This document shows positions 17,291-24,869 of a stretch of 64,000 nucleotides of DNA, one piece after another (the first letter of the stretch is position 1; the number at the start of each line of letters is the position of its first letter). The notes under the pieces are model-generated. The model did not search any database. It worked only from the letters and a program-made list of their open reading frames with translations, and was not told the DNA's origin. Where the stretch lies: the NCBI GenBank assembly GCA_029960065.1, contig JASCOF010000001.1, forward strand, positions 1,178,001 through 1,242,000, given 5' to 3'. Source of the DNA: Flavobacteriaceae bacterium PS02336. Its GTDB lineage: Bacteria > Bacteroidota > Bacteroidia > Flavobacteriales > Flavobacteriaceae. The translations under genes were made by a program, and so were the position numbers.

Positions 17291-18391
17291 TTAAAGACTT
17301 TGATACGTTTTCCAATCTGTATAACCGTGATTTCCTAAACCGTAATACAGATTTCGATCTGGCGGCGTCAATTCCCAATTGTTTTCTAAACGTTCTACCA
17401 AATCAGGATTTGAGATAAAAGGTTCTCCAAAGCCAGCAACATCAATTGTTCCGGCATTAATTAATTTTTCTGCTTTTTCTTTGGTCATGCTTCCTGCCAG
17501 AATGATTACACCATCATACCAGCTCCTAAAACGTTCCAAAAAACCATCTGGCAGCGCATGACTTCCTTTAGACTGCTGATCCATTAAATGCAGATAAGCA
17601 AGATTTCTCTTCGTTAATTCTTTTGTCAGATATTGATATGTTGCTTCAATTTCATCATAATGCGGTAAATCTCCCAAACCTCCATAAGGCGTAAGTCTAA
17701 TTGCTGTTTTTTTGTTACCCACCTCTGCAATAACTGCATCTACAATTTCTAACAAAAATCGAGATCGGTTTTCAATAGATCCTCCGTATTCATCTTTACG
17801 ATTATTTACAAATGGATTTAAGAATTGTTCGATCAAATATCCATTAGCACCATGAATTTCAACTCCGTCAAATCCTGCTTTCATAGCATTTTTGGCCGCT
17901 TTCGCGAAATCGTTAATGACCTCTTTAACTTCAGTTGTCGTAAGTGCTCTGGGTTTAGAAGAAATCACTGGTCCTTCTTTTCCGTTTTCATCATAACCCC
18001 AAGCAAAAGAAGTAGAAGCCTGAATATCTGAAGGACCAACTGGAGCAATTCCGTTTGGCTGGTTTGAAGTATGAGAAACCCTGCCCACATGCCACAATTG
18101 CGTGAATATTGTACTTCCTTTTTCGTGTACCGCCTGGGTTACTTTTTTCCAGCCTTCGACTTGTGCAGCAGTGTATAAACCGGGAATATACAGAACGCCT
18201 TTTGCGGTATCAGAAATTGCTGTTCCTTCCGTAATAATTAGTCCCGCTCCAGCACGCTGTGAATAATAGATTGCATTGTCATTGTTCGGAATCCCATCTG
18301 CATTTCTAGCTCTAGTCATTGGAGCCATAGAAATGCGGTTTTTTAATTGTAAAGAACCAATAGTAACTGGTTCGAAAATATTTGTTTTCAT
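17291..18391 (-). CDS. Old Yellow Enzyme family alkene reductase (FMN)
   Basis: 366 residues: APMTRARNADGIPNN, TEGTAIS, QLWHVGRVSH, and DGVEIHGANGYLIEQFLNP, which carries the substrate-binding His/Asn pair, followed by NNRKDEYGGSIENRSRFLLEI. This is the NemA/xenobiotic reductase type that reduces electrophilic C=C bonds, nitro compounds or quinones with NADPH. It is third in the likely operon with the ABM monooxygenase, DJ-1 protein and aldo/keto reductase, all consistent with electrophile detoxification. Confidence 0.93.
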   Translation of the reverse strand: MKTNIFEPVTIGSLQLKNRISMAPMTRARNADGIPNNDNAIYYSQRAGAGLIITEGTAISDTAKGVLYIPGLYTAAQVEGWKKVTQAVHEKGSTIFTQLWHVGRVSHTSNQPNGIAPVGPSDIQASTSFAWGYDENGKEGPVISSKPRALTTTEVKEVINDFAKAAKNAMKAGFDGVEIHGANGYLIEQFLNPFVNNRKDEYGGSIENRSRFLLEIVDAVIAEVGNKKTAIRLTPYGGLGDLPHYDEIEATYQYLTKELTKRNLAYLHLMDQQSKGSHALPDGFLERFRSWYDGVIILAGSMTKEKAEKLINAGTIDVAGFGEPFISNPDLVERLENNWELTPPDRNLYYGLGNHGYTDWKTYQSL

Positions 18392-18484
18392 TGTTTTAAA
18401 TGTCTAAATTCAATTTTATAATTTGTTTTGTAGAACGGAAGAGTATTTCATCTTCCGTTATTTTTTTGATCTCAATTAGGGCAA

Positions 18485-19279
18485 TTATTTTTTAGCCAGC
18501 CAGCTTTCAACTGCTCTTGAAAAATCTGCAACATCAATTGGGTGACGGCTTGTAATAATATTTGCATCTACTACAACCGGCTGATCAGATACAATTCCGC
18601 CTGCATTTTTCAAATCACTTTGAATGTTCCAGTATCCCGTAAGTTTTCTTCCTTTTAAAATATCGGCAGAAGCCAATACAACAGGTGCGTGACAGATAGC
18701 AGCAATCAATTTTCCTGATTTATTAAAATCCTGAATAAATTTTATAACGTCTTTGTCGTAACGAAGGTTATCAGGATTCCAAGCGCCTCCAGGAATAAAT
18801 ACAGCATCGTAATCGCTTACTTTAATCTGGTCTGCTGTTTTGTCAAATTTGATCCATCCCACAGGCTGTAAATATTGGATCGCCATAATATGTGTCTGAG
18901 CCATTTCAGGAGTGCTTAAACCGTATCTTGCTGGAGCAGGATTGTATTTAGGAGCAATAATATCAACCTGAGCGCCAAGTTCTCTAAAGTACCAAACTGG
19001 TCCTGTTAATTCTATTTCTTCAAAACCGTCTGCGGCAAGCACGGCGATTCTTTTACCTTTTAAAACGGTTTTATCTTTTACAGGATTAAAAAAGAAGGCT
19101 CTTAAAGCTTCATTTCCAGGAGCGTTTAATAATTGCGAAACAGGCATGACAGAAACATGTGATGGTGTTGCCAATTGGTTCATTACATCAAGCTGATGAT
19201 CTTTGACCTGTGCTTGTGCATTAAAAAATGCAATTAGACTTAATAAGCTTGTACCGATAATTTGTGTTAAATTTTTCAT
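18485..19279 (-). CDS. DJ-1/PfpI family protein with signal peptide
   Basis: 264 residues. An N-terminal signal peptide (LTQIIGTSLLSLIAFFNAQAQ) precedes a DJ-1/PfpI domain: VLAADGFEEIELTGP with the conserved acidic residue, VFIPGGAWNPDNL, and the nucleophile elbow AAICHAPVVLAS. The family includes glyoxalase III-type and chaperone-like proteins acting on reactive carbonyls. Export to the periplasm is unusual but fits the exported monooxygenase upstream (52-base gap). Confidence 0.9.
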   Translation of the reverse strand: MKNLTQIIGTSLLSLIAFFNAQAQVKDHQLDVMNQLATPSHVSVMPVSQLLNAPGNEALRAFFFNPVKDKTVLKGKRIAVLAADGFEEIELTGPVWYFRELGAQVDIIAPKYNPAPARYGLSTPEMAQTHIMAIQYLQPVGWIKFDKTADQIKVSDYDAVFIPGGAWNPDNLRYDKDVIKFIQDFNKSGKLIAAICHAPVVLASADILKGRKLTGYWNIQSDLKNAGGIVSDQPVVVDANIITSRHPIDVADFSRAVESWLAKK

Positions 19280-19331
19280 GACTTTTAATTTTTAAAATGA
19301 TTATTATTTGAAATTTGATTTTCGATTAGAT

Positions 19332-20102
19332 TTATTCTCTTGTAAGTGGTGCAAATTCTATTAGATTGTGAATTCCATTTTGAAATGGAGGTTTCTTAAT
19401 ACTTGTTTCCAGATATTCGATGACAGGTTTAATAGGAGGAAAATGGAGATGATATTGAAAGGCGTTATTGCTTCTAAATTTCTCATAGGTTACAAACTGC
19501 GTTTCATCTCCTTCAATTTCAGAAAGCTGGTACGTTACAACTCCAGGTTCGCTGCGAAACTGAGGCATTGCAATATGATAAGTGTCTTTAAAGTTTTGTT
19601 CTGTTCCTTTTTTAGCATCAACAAAAAGCATTATGACAAGCTGATTATCTTCTTTTTTAGAAGTTTTGCGCCATTGTTCTTTAGTTAATGGTTCAAGATC
19701 TTTTACATAATAAGTTTTAGGAGCTGTTTTTAATTTTTCAGTTAAAGACTGTAAAGCTTTTGCAGCTGCTTTTTTGCTGAAATTCTCCAATTGCTTTTTC
19801 CCGTTCCATCTTTCAATCAGCCATAAAACATTGTTTTTGTCTTGTTCGTAAAAAGCTTCAGCCATAATGTTTTCTTTTGATGAAAGAGAAGCAGTAACAT
19901 AATCGGTCAATGCTTTGCGAAATTGTGCAGCATCTTGTTCATTCACTTCATATTTTGTTAGTTTAGAAGTGGTTTCAGTCAAAACTCCTGTTTTTATTCT
20001 ATAAGCGCTTTGCGCATTTACATTTGCTGTTAGAACTACAAGTGCATAAACTGCAATTGCTAATACTTTTTTAGTAATTGATTTATAAACTGTTGATTTC
20101 AT
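19332..20102 (-). CDS. Exported tandem ABM-domain (quinol monooxygenase-like) protein
   Basis: 256 residues with a signal peptide ending NVNAQ. Two antibiotic-biosynthesis-monooxygenase (YgiN-like) ferredoxin-fold domains follow, about residues 40-125 (NEQDAAQFRKALTDYV, AEAFYEQDKNNVLWLIERW) and 150-250 (GTEQNFKDTYHIAMPQFRSEPGVVTYQLSE, QFVTYEKFRSNNAFQYHL). Single-domain homologues oxidise quinols or act as small-molecule sensors; a tandem exported form is less common. It is the first gene of the redox operon. Its upstream region carries a CRP-like palindrome. Confidence 0.78.
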   Translation of the reverse strand: MKSTVYKSITKKVLAIAVYALVVLTANVNAQSAYRIKTGVLTETTSKLTKYEVNEQDAAQFRKALTDYVTASLSSKENIMAEAFYEQDKNNVLWLIERWNGKKQLENFSKKAAAKALQSLTEKLKTAPKTYYVKDLEPLTKEQWRKTSKKEDNQLVIMLFVDAKKGTEQNFKDTYHIAMPQFRSEPGVVTYQLSEIEGDETQFVTYEKFRSNNAFQYHLHFPPIKPVIEYLETSIKKPPFQNGIHNLIEFAPLTRE

Positions 20103-20222
20103 AATTTTTATTTTTAATGGTTAAATCTGTAAACAAAATTTGTGATCTGTAATTCGTTTTATCTTCATGACAAAGTTCAGTCAAGTCTAAAAACTACAGG
20201 TTGCGCGAACTCACTTTAAAAG

Positions 20223-20238
20223 TGTGATTTGAATCACA
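20223..20238. promoter_or_regulatory. Perfect CRP/FNR-type palindrome upstream of the redox operon
   Basis: TGTGATTTGAATCACA is a perfect TGTGA-N6-TCACA site. It lies in the 421-base gap between the redox operon (start 20102) and the Crp/Fnr gene (stop at 20524). A -7-like GAACTTTG on the minus strand at 20171-20178 would place the site near -63, an activating position. No gene is seen in this gap. Confidence 0.6.
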
Positions 20239-20523
20239 TTTTCAAAGGAAGGCCTTTAGATATAAGGGGTTTTTAAGATTTTAGGGTTGAAATCAGAATG
20301 CAGGCGGAGAGCATTAACTGTTTGTTTTTTTATTAAACAGCAATTAATTCAGATGATTTTATAAGACAATAATCAAGTTATGATTCTTTGAAGAATCATT
20401 GAATTGGATTAAGAAAAATTTTCTTATTGAAGTAAAGGCGGGTAAATTTCAATATTAAATCAAGATTTTGATTGTAACATATTGAAAGTAATAGTTTGTT
20501 TTTTTAAAGAATAAAAAACGGTT

Positions 20524-21090
20524 TTAATGATTAGAATATAATCTGCTTAAAGTTTCTCTGCTGACTCCAAGATATTCAGCAATATATTTTTTAGGGATTT
20601 TTTGCATAATGTTCGGATAAAGACTGGCAAACTCTTCATATCTCTTTTTGGGATTATTAGACAGAAGCGAAATAATCCTGCGCTGCTGTGCCGAATAGCC
20701 CTTAGTCAGTTTCATTCTGAAAAAGTGCTCCATCTTATGAAGTTCTGATGCCAATTGTTCACGATCCGAAAGTGTAAGACATAAAACTTCTGCATCTTCC
20801 ATACAGACGATATTAATACCAGATTCTTTTTCGTTAAAAAAAGCATTGTAATCAGAAAGCCACCAGTTTTCCAAAGCAAACTGTACGATATGTTCTTTTC
20901 CTTCTTTATCGATATAAAAAGCGCGAAAAATACCTTTAATAATCCAATATTCAGAAGAAACTTTGTCTCCGTCTTGAAGAAGATATTGATGTTTTTTTAC
21001 CTTTTTTTCGGTAAAAAATGTTTTGATATAATCAAATTCTTCATTTGTAATCGGTGTAACTTCTTCAATATGTTTTCGCAGTTCATTCAT
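20524..21090 (-). CDS. Crp/Fnr family transcriptional regulator
   Basis: 188 residues from the ATG at 21090. The open frame runs 34 codons further upstream, but that part is hydrophobic and unlike the family. Residues about 10-120 are a cyclic-nucleotide-binding-type beta roll (FTEKKVKKHQYLLQDGDKVSSEYWIIKGIFRAFYID). The C-terminus has an HTH (KKYIAEYLGVSRETLSRLYSNH). There are no Fnr-type N-terminal cysteines, and the cAMP phosphate cassette is not conserved, so the ligand is unclear. It is the obvious candidate for the palindrome downstream. Confidence 0.9.
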   Translation of the reverse strand: MNELRKHIEEVTPITNEEFDYIKTFFTEKKVKKHQYLLQDGDKVSSEYWIIKGIFRAFYIDKEGKEHIVQFALENWWLSDYNAFFNEKESGINIVCMEDAEVLCLTLSDREQLASELHKMEHFFRMKLTKGYSAQQRRIISLLSNNPKKRYEEFASLYPNIMQKIPKKYIAEYLGVSRETLSRLYSNH

Positions 21091-21237
21091 AAGTACTAAA
21101 ATTATTTTCGACCTTTTTATTAGTAATGCGTAATTGAAGCTAAAATTAAAATAATTACTATTTTGTTTTTCAATTACAGCTAGTAAAATCAATCTTTTTT
21201 AATTTTTTTACTTTGAATTAAATTTTGAGTTCTGTTT

Positions 21238-21933
21238 TTAACCCTCTTTATCAATGATCGTTTTTAAATCGTGGTAAATTGTTTCGCTTTTTTCAAGAAC
21301 GCCCTCAATAATACCGTTTTTATTAATTACAAAACTAGTTGGAAAATAAAAGATGTTATACTTATTGATTGTTTCGGTAGCATTAGTAAGCTGTACATAA
21401 TTAAAGGCGCGTTTTTTTAGAAAGGCTTCTACATGTTCCTGTGTATTATAAGTAATTCCAAGAAAAACAACTTCTTTATCTTTATATTCCGCTGCTAATT
21501 TATTGAGTTCTGGAATTTCCTTAATGCAAGGTGCGCAGGAGGTAAACCAAAAATTTAAAACGACAGTTTTGCCGTGAAGTTCCTTTAATGACCAAACTTT
21601 TCCATTAACATCTTTTAGTTCAAATTCCGGCGCTGGAGTATGAAGCATATCTGCCAAAGCTTTTTTGCTTTTGGTTTCTTTATCTTTAAAATCAGAAGAT
21701 TTTTTTACAAGATGCATTACGCCGTTTTTATCATCTTCTTCATTGTGTTTAAAAAGTATTTGACCTTTTCCCCAAGCATTTTCAAGACTGTCTAGATTTT
21801 TCAGCACTTCTCCATTTGGCAAAAGAAATGTAATTGACTTTTTTGAAGAATCATCTCCAGTTGAGGTCTGGCCTTTCATATTTACAAAAAGTAAACAGGC
21901 GGCTGCGTACAATAAAAATTTACTAGTTTTCAT
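21238..21933 (-). CDS. TlpA-like periplasmic thioredoxin-fold protein
   Basis: 231 residues with a signal peptide (FLLYAAACLLFVNMKGQ). The thioredoxin fold starts near residue 98 (APEFELKDVNGKVWSLKELHGKTVVLNFWF), with the redox pair C133-C136 in TSCAPC and the cis-Pro region YFPTSFVINKNG. This is the TlpA/ResA-like disulfide-reductase group. It is transcribed divergently from the two-component system at 22077; the shared 143-base gap holds the direct repeats at 21991-22026, so it is a likely target of that system. Confidence 0.9.
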   Translation of the reverse strand: MKTSKFLLYAAACLLFVNMKGQTSTGDDSSKKSITFLLPNGEVLKNLDSLENAWGKGQILFKHNEEDDKNGVMHLVKKSSDFKDKETKSKKALADMLHTPAPEFELKDVNGKVWSLKELHGKTVVLNFWFTSCAPCIKEIPELNKLAAEYKDKEVVFLGITYNTQEHVEAFLKKRAFNYVQLTNATETINKYNIFYFPTSFVINKNGIIEGVLEKSETIYHDLKTIIDKEG

Positions 21934-21960
21934 GATTTCAGATGTTTAAGTTATACAAGT

Positions 21961-21968
21961 CAAATGTA
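21961..21968 (-). promoter_or_regulatory. -7 element of the TlpA-like gene
   Basis: The minus strand reads TACATTTG, 28 bases before the ATG. No good -33 is seen, consistent with activator dependence. Confidence 0.5.
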
Positions 21969-21990
21969 GCTGCAATCTTTTGCCTGCAGG

Positions 21991-22026
21991 TTAAAGCGTT
22001 CTTAACCAATGTTAACTAGTGTTAAC
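21991..22026. promoter_or_regulatory. Tandem TTAAC boxes, probable OmpR-type regulator site
   Basis: TTAAA at 21991 and TTAAC at 22002, 22012 and 22022: four half-sites 10-11 bases apart. The tract sits midway between the -7 elements of the TlpA-like gene and the histidine kinase gene. Confidence 0.65.
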
Positions 22027-22052
22027 TCAGTAATCTAATCATTAAAATGAGA

Positions 22053-22060
22053 TATATTTG
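22053..22060 (+). promoter_or_regulatory. -7 element of the two-component operon
   Basis: TATATTTG matches TAnnTTTG and lies 17 bases before the kinase start. Confidence 0.5.
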
Positions 22061-22076
22061 CGTATAATAATTTGCA

Positions 22077-23432
22077 ATGAAAAATCAGTTTAAAATTATT
22101 CTAATCACTTCTATTACTGCATGCAGTATTTTACTTTTTCAGCTTTTTTGGGTGTATAGAACCTATGAGGAAAGTCGGGATAATTTTCAGCTGAAAGTAA
22201 AAAGTGCATTGCAGCGAAGTGTCGATTTATACTTTTTAGAAAAGGTAAGAACACCTATGAGTTTATCTAATGACGATCCTTATTTATCGATAATAAGCGA
22301 GGTTACAGATGAGAAGAAAGAAAATCTAAACTTCAAAAAGGATTTCCCGAAATCGGCTGGACCAATTAAAATTGGAATGCAGCCCTTAAAAATAGATACC
22401 GCTAATCTAGAAAGTGTGCGTCTTTTTTTGGTAAAATTAATAGCTTCATCAAACAAACAAAATGTTGATTTATCATTGGTTAGCAAAGATTTTAGAAAAG
22501 AACTCGACAAAGAAAGAATTTTTATTGATTATAAATTATCCGTACAAAAAAAAGCAGTTTTAGATTCTAAAGAAGTGGTAAGCATTCCTTTAGGCACAAA
22601 TGAGAAAAACTGGGTTATTGAAGCAAAGCTTTCTAAAACAGGAAAATATCTGTTTTCAAAAAACATCATTCCATTTTCGATATCGATAATCTTGATACTT
22701 CTAACAGGCGGAAGTCTTTGGTATTTGGGATTGATAATTTACAGACAGAAACAGCTTGATTATAAAAAGAATAATTTTATTAGCAATATTACCCACGAAT
22801 TGCGAACTCCGATATCTATTCTTAAGTCGACAAATGAAGCTTTATTGCAATTTGGAGAAGCTTCTAATCCAGAAAAAACAAATCGATATTTAAAGATTAA
22901 TGCAGATGTTTTAAATAAACTGGACTATAATATAGATCGTCTTTTGGATATAACGAGATATGAACTTGGAGTAAAATACGTAAATTTAACTCCTGTAAAT
23001 ATTGATGAATTAGTAAGAAGCATTGCAGATAAATTTCAGGTAAACGATACTAATCAGATCGCAGTTCATGCTGAATTAGAAAATGAGATCATTCTTACCG
23101 ATAAAGATATGATTGACGGCATATTGACCAATCTTATAGACAATGCGCTGAAATACAGTATTGATGCTGCTGAAATTAAAATAAAAGTAATAAGCTCATC
23201 AAAATATTGGCAGCTGGAAGTTCAGGATAATGGGAGCGGGATTAGTGAAGAAAACCTTCCATTAATTTTTGATAAATTCTACAGAATTACATCTGGCGAT
23301 CTGCACGATGTAAAGGGATACGGAATAGGATTGAGTTATGTAAAAGAATTGGTTAGTTTGCTTTCGGGTGAAATAATTGTAAACAGCCGTTTAGGATCGG
23401 GGACAACCTTTGTTATTAAATTTCCATTATGA
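22077..23432 (+). CDS. Sensor histidine kinase
   Basis: 451 residues. TM1 is about 7-27, followed by a ~170-residue periplasmic sensor region with no recognised fold, then TM2 about 197-220. HisKA has phospho-acceptor H240 in ITHELRTP, and HATPase_c has N, G1 and G2 boxes (DNALKYS, VQDNGSGI, KGYGIGLSYVKELV). There is no HAMP domain between TM2 and HisKA. The stop overlaps the response regulator start by 4 bases, so they are co-translated. Its signal may concern periplasmic redox, given the divergent TlpA-like gene. Confidence 0.95.
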   Translation: MKNQFKIILITSITACSILLFQLFWVYRTYEESRDNFQLKVKSALQRSVDLYFLEKVRTPMSLSNDDPYLSIISEVTDEKKENLNFKKDFPKSAGPIKIGMQPLKIDTANLESVRLFLVKLIASSNKQNVDLSLVSKDFRKELDKERIFIDYKLSVQKKAVLDSKEVVSIPLGTNEKNWVIEAKLSKTGKYLFSKNIIPFSISIILILLTGGSLWYLGLIIYRQKQLDYKKNNFISNITHELRTPISILKSTNEALLQFGEASNPEKTNRYLKINADVLNKLDYNIDRLLDITRYELGVKYVNLTPVNIDELVRSIADKFQVNDTNQIAVHAELENEIILTDKDMIDGILTNLIDNALKYSIDAAEIKIKVISSSKYWQLEVQDNGSGISEENLPLIFDKFYRITSGDLHDVKGYGIGLSYVKELVSLLSGEIIVNSRLGSGTTFVIKFPL

Positions 23433-24127
23433 GTGAGATAATTCATGTTTTGCTGGTAGAAGATGAAGAAGTATTGTCAACTATCATAAAAGAAACGCTC
23501 GAATTGCGAGGGTTTAGTTTTACAATTGCCAAAAATGGAGTAGAGGGCTGGGAGCTGTTTCAGGCTAAAAAACCAGACATTTGTGTAGTTGATATTATGA
23601 TGCCCAGAAAAGACGGATATTCTTTAGTGGAAGACATTCGAATCATAGATCAGCTGACTCCTATCATTTTTCTTACTGCAAAAAATGAAATCACAGATGT
23701 TTTAAAAGGATTAAAAATAGGTGCCGATGATTATATGAAAAAGCCTTTTAGCATGGAAGAACTGATTCTTCGGATACAAAAACTAGTAAGGCGAAAATCC
23801 ATGCATTCAGATCAAGAAACTGCTACGTCCGATAAAAATATTAAAGTCGGCGGCTTTCAATTCAATCCCCATAGATTGGAATTAACCATTGAAAACAAAT
23901 CGGTAAATCTTTCACAGCGCGAATCAGAATTATTGGATCTCCTCATTCAAAACAAAAATCAATTACTAGATCGCAATAAAGCATTGTTACTGCTTTGGGG
24001 CGATAATAATCCGTTTACAGCAAGAAGCATGGATGTTTACATTACTCGTCTCAGAAAATATTTAAGCGCCGATCCAGCTGTAGAAATTCTGAATATCAGG
24101 AATAAAGGATTTAAATTAATTGATTAG
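23429..24127 (+). CDS. OmpR/PhoB-type response regulator
   Basis: 232 residues: a receiver domain with phospho-acceptor D55 (CVVDIMMP), the T and K positions in FLTAKNE and MKKPF, and a C-terminal winged helix of the Trans_reg_C type (LSQRESELLDLL, SMDVYITRLRKYL, ILNIRNKGFKLID). It overlaps the kinase gene by ATGA. PhoB/OmpR wings bind direct repeats with 10-11 base spacing, as found at 21991-22026, so autoregulation is likely. Confidence 0.95.
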   Translation: MSEIIHVLLVEDEEVLSTIIKETLELRGFSFTIAKNGVEGWELFQAKKPDICVVDIMMPRKDGYSLVEDIRIIDQLTPIIFLTAKNEITDVLKGLKIGADDYMKKPFSMEELILRIQKLVRRKSMHSDQETATSDKNIKVGGFQFNPHRLELTIENKSVNLSQRESELLDLLIQNKNQLLDRNKALLLLWGDNNPFTARSMDVYITRLRKYLSADPAVEILNIRNKGFKLID

Positions 24128-24247
24128 GAAGATTAAGTTGAATTCCCTTCTTGATAAGAGAATCTTGAACTACTTCAAGAAATCATATTTTTGCCTGAGT
24201 ATTTCTTTTTTGTATTTTCGTAAAGAATAATTCTAAACCAGAAATAA

Positions 24248-24760
24248 ATGCAGGATGATCTCAAAGCCCCGAAAACATTATATTTTAGCTCTTTCCGTTA
24301 TCTAAACCTGATCTATACCATTCCGCTGGCTTTCTTTTTCATTTTTGGTTTTGCAAAACTGTTTTTTTATTTAGAACCTATTTTAGAAAGACAGCTCCCT
24401 GTATGGCTTTCTGCAATTATTTATATTTTTTGTCTGCTGCTTTTTACGGTACTAATAATCAAAGTATTTTTTATGTTGAATCTGCGCAGAATCAGCGTAT
24501 CTATAGATCATGAGGGATTTATTTTAAACAATAAAAAGAACAAAAAGAAGTATTGGAGTGATGTAAAATCTTATACTTTCCCGAAAGATAAATATGAATC
24601 CAGATCAAATTCGGCTGCTTCTACCGTGATTCTTTCTTTCGGTTTTATGAATATAAATGTCATTAACTGCTCGACTTGGACTTTGCTGAGTAAAACACGC
24701 CGACATGAAGAACAAGAAGCTTTTGACCAATTTAAGCAAGCTGTTGTCCACTTTTGCTAG
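24248..24760 (+). CDS. Two-helix membrane protein with PH-like C-terminal domain, function unknown
   Basis: 170 residues. TM helices are at about 21-43 and 55-78 (LSAIIYIFCLLLFTVLIIKVFFML). After LNLRRISVSIDHEGFILNNKKNKKKYWSDVKSY the sequence has the strand pattern of bacterial PH-like domains (bPH type) ending in QFKQAVVHF. The role is unknown; homologous arrangements are common in flavobacteria. An imperfect -7 box (TATTTTCG) precedes it. Confidence 0.6.
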   Translation: MQDDLKAPKTLYFSSFRYLNLIYTIPLAFFFIFGFAKLFFYLEPILERQLPVWLSAIIYIFCLLLFTVLIIKVFFMLNLRRISVSIDHEGFILNNKKNKKKYWSDVKSYTFPKDKYESRSNSAASTVILSFGFMNINVINCSTWTLLSKTRRHEEQEAFDQFKQAVVHFC

Positions 24761-24785
24761 TCAAATTGTTAAGACGCGAAATTGT

Positions 24786-24793
24786 TATTTTTG
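24786..24793 (+). promoter_or_regulatory. -7 element of the AsmA-like gene
   Basis: TATTTTTG with TTG at 24766-24768 (17-base spacing) and a leader of about 75 bases. Confidence 0.45.
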
Positions 24794-24869
24794 AGTTAAT
24801 ATTACTTCCAGTAACTATCAATAGTTATTAAATCTCTATTTTTAAAATCTTAAAAACAAGCCTCCAATA

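Noticed and set aside
20103..20523. Coding capacity in the 421-base gap upstream of the redox operon
   Set aside because: Stops occur in all frames; only the CRP-like palindrome stands out.
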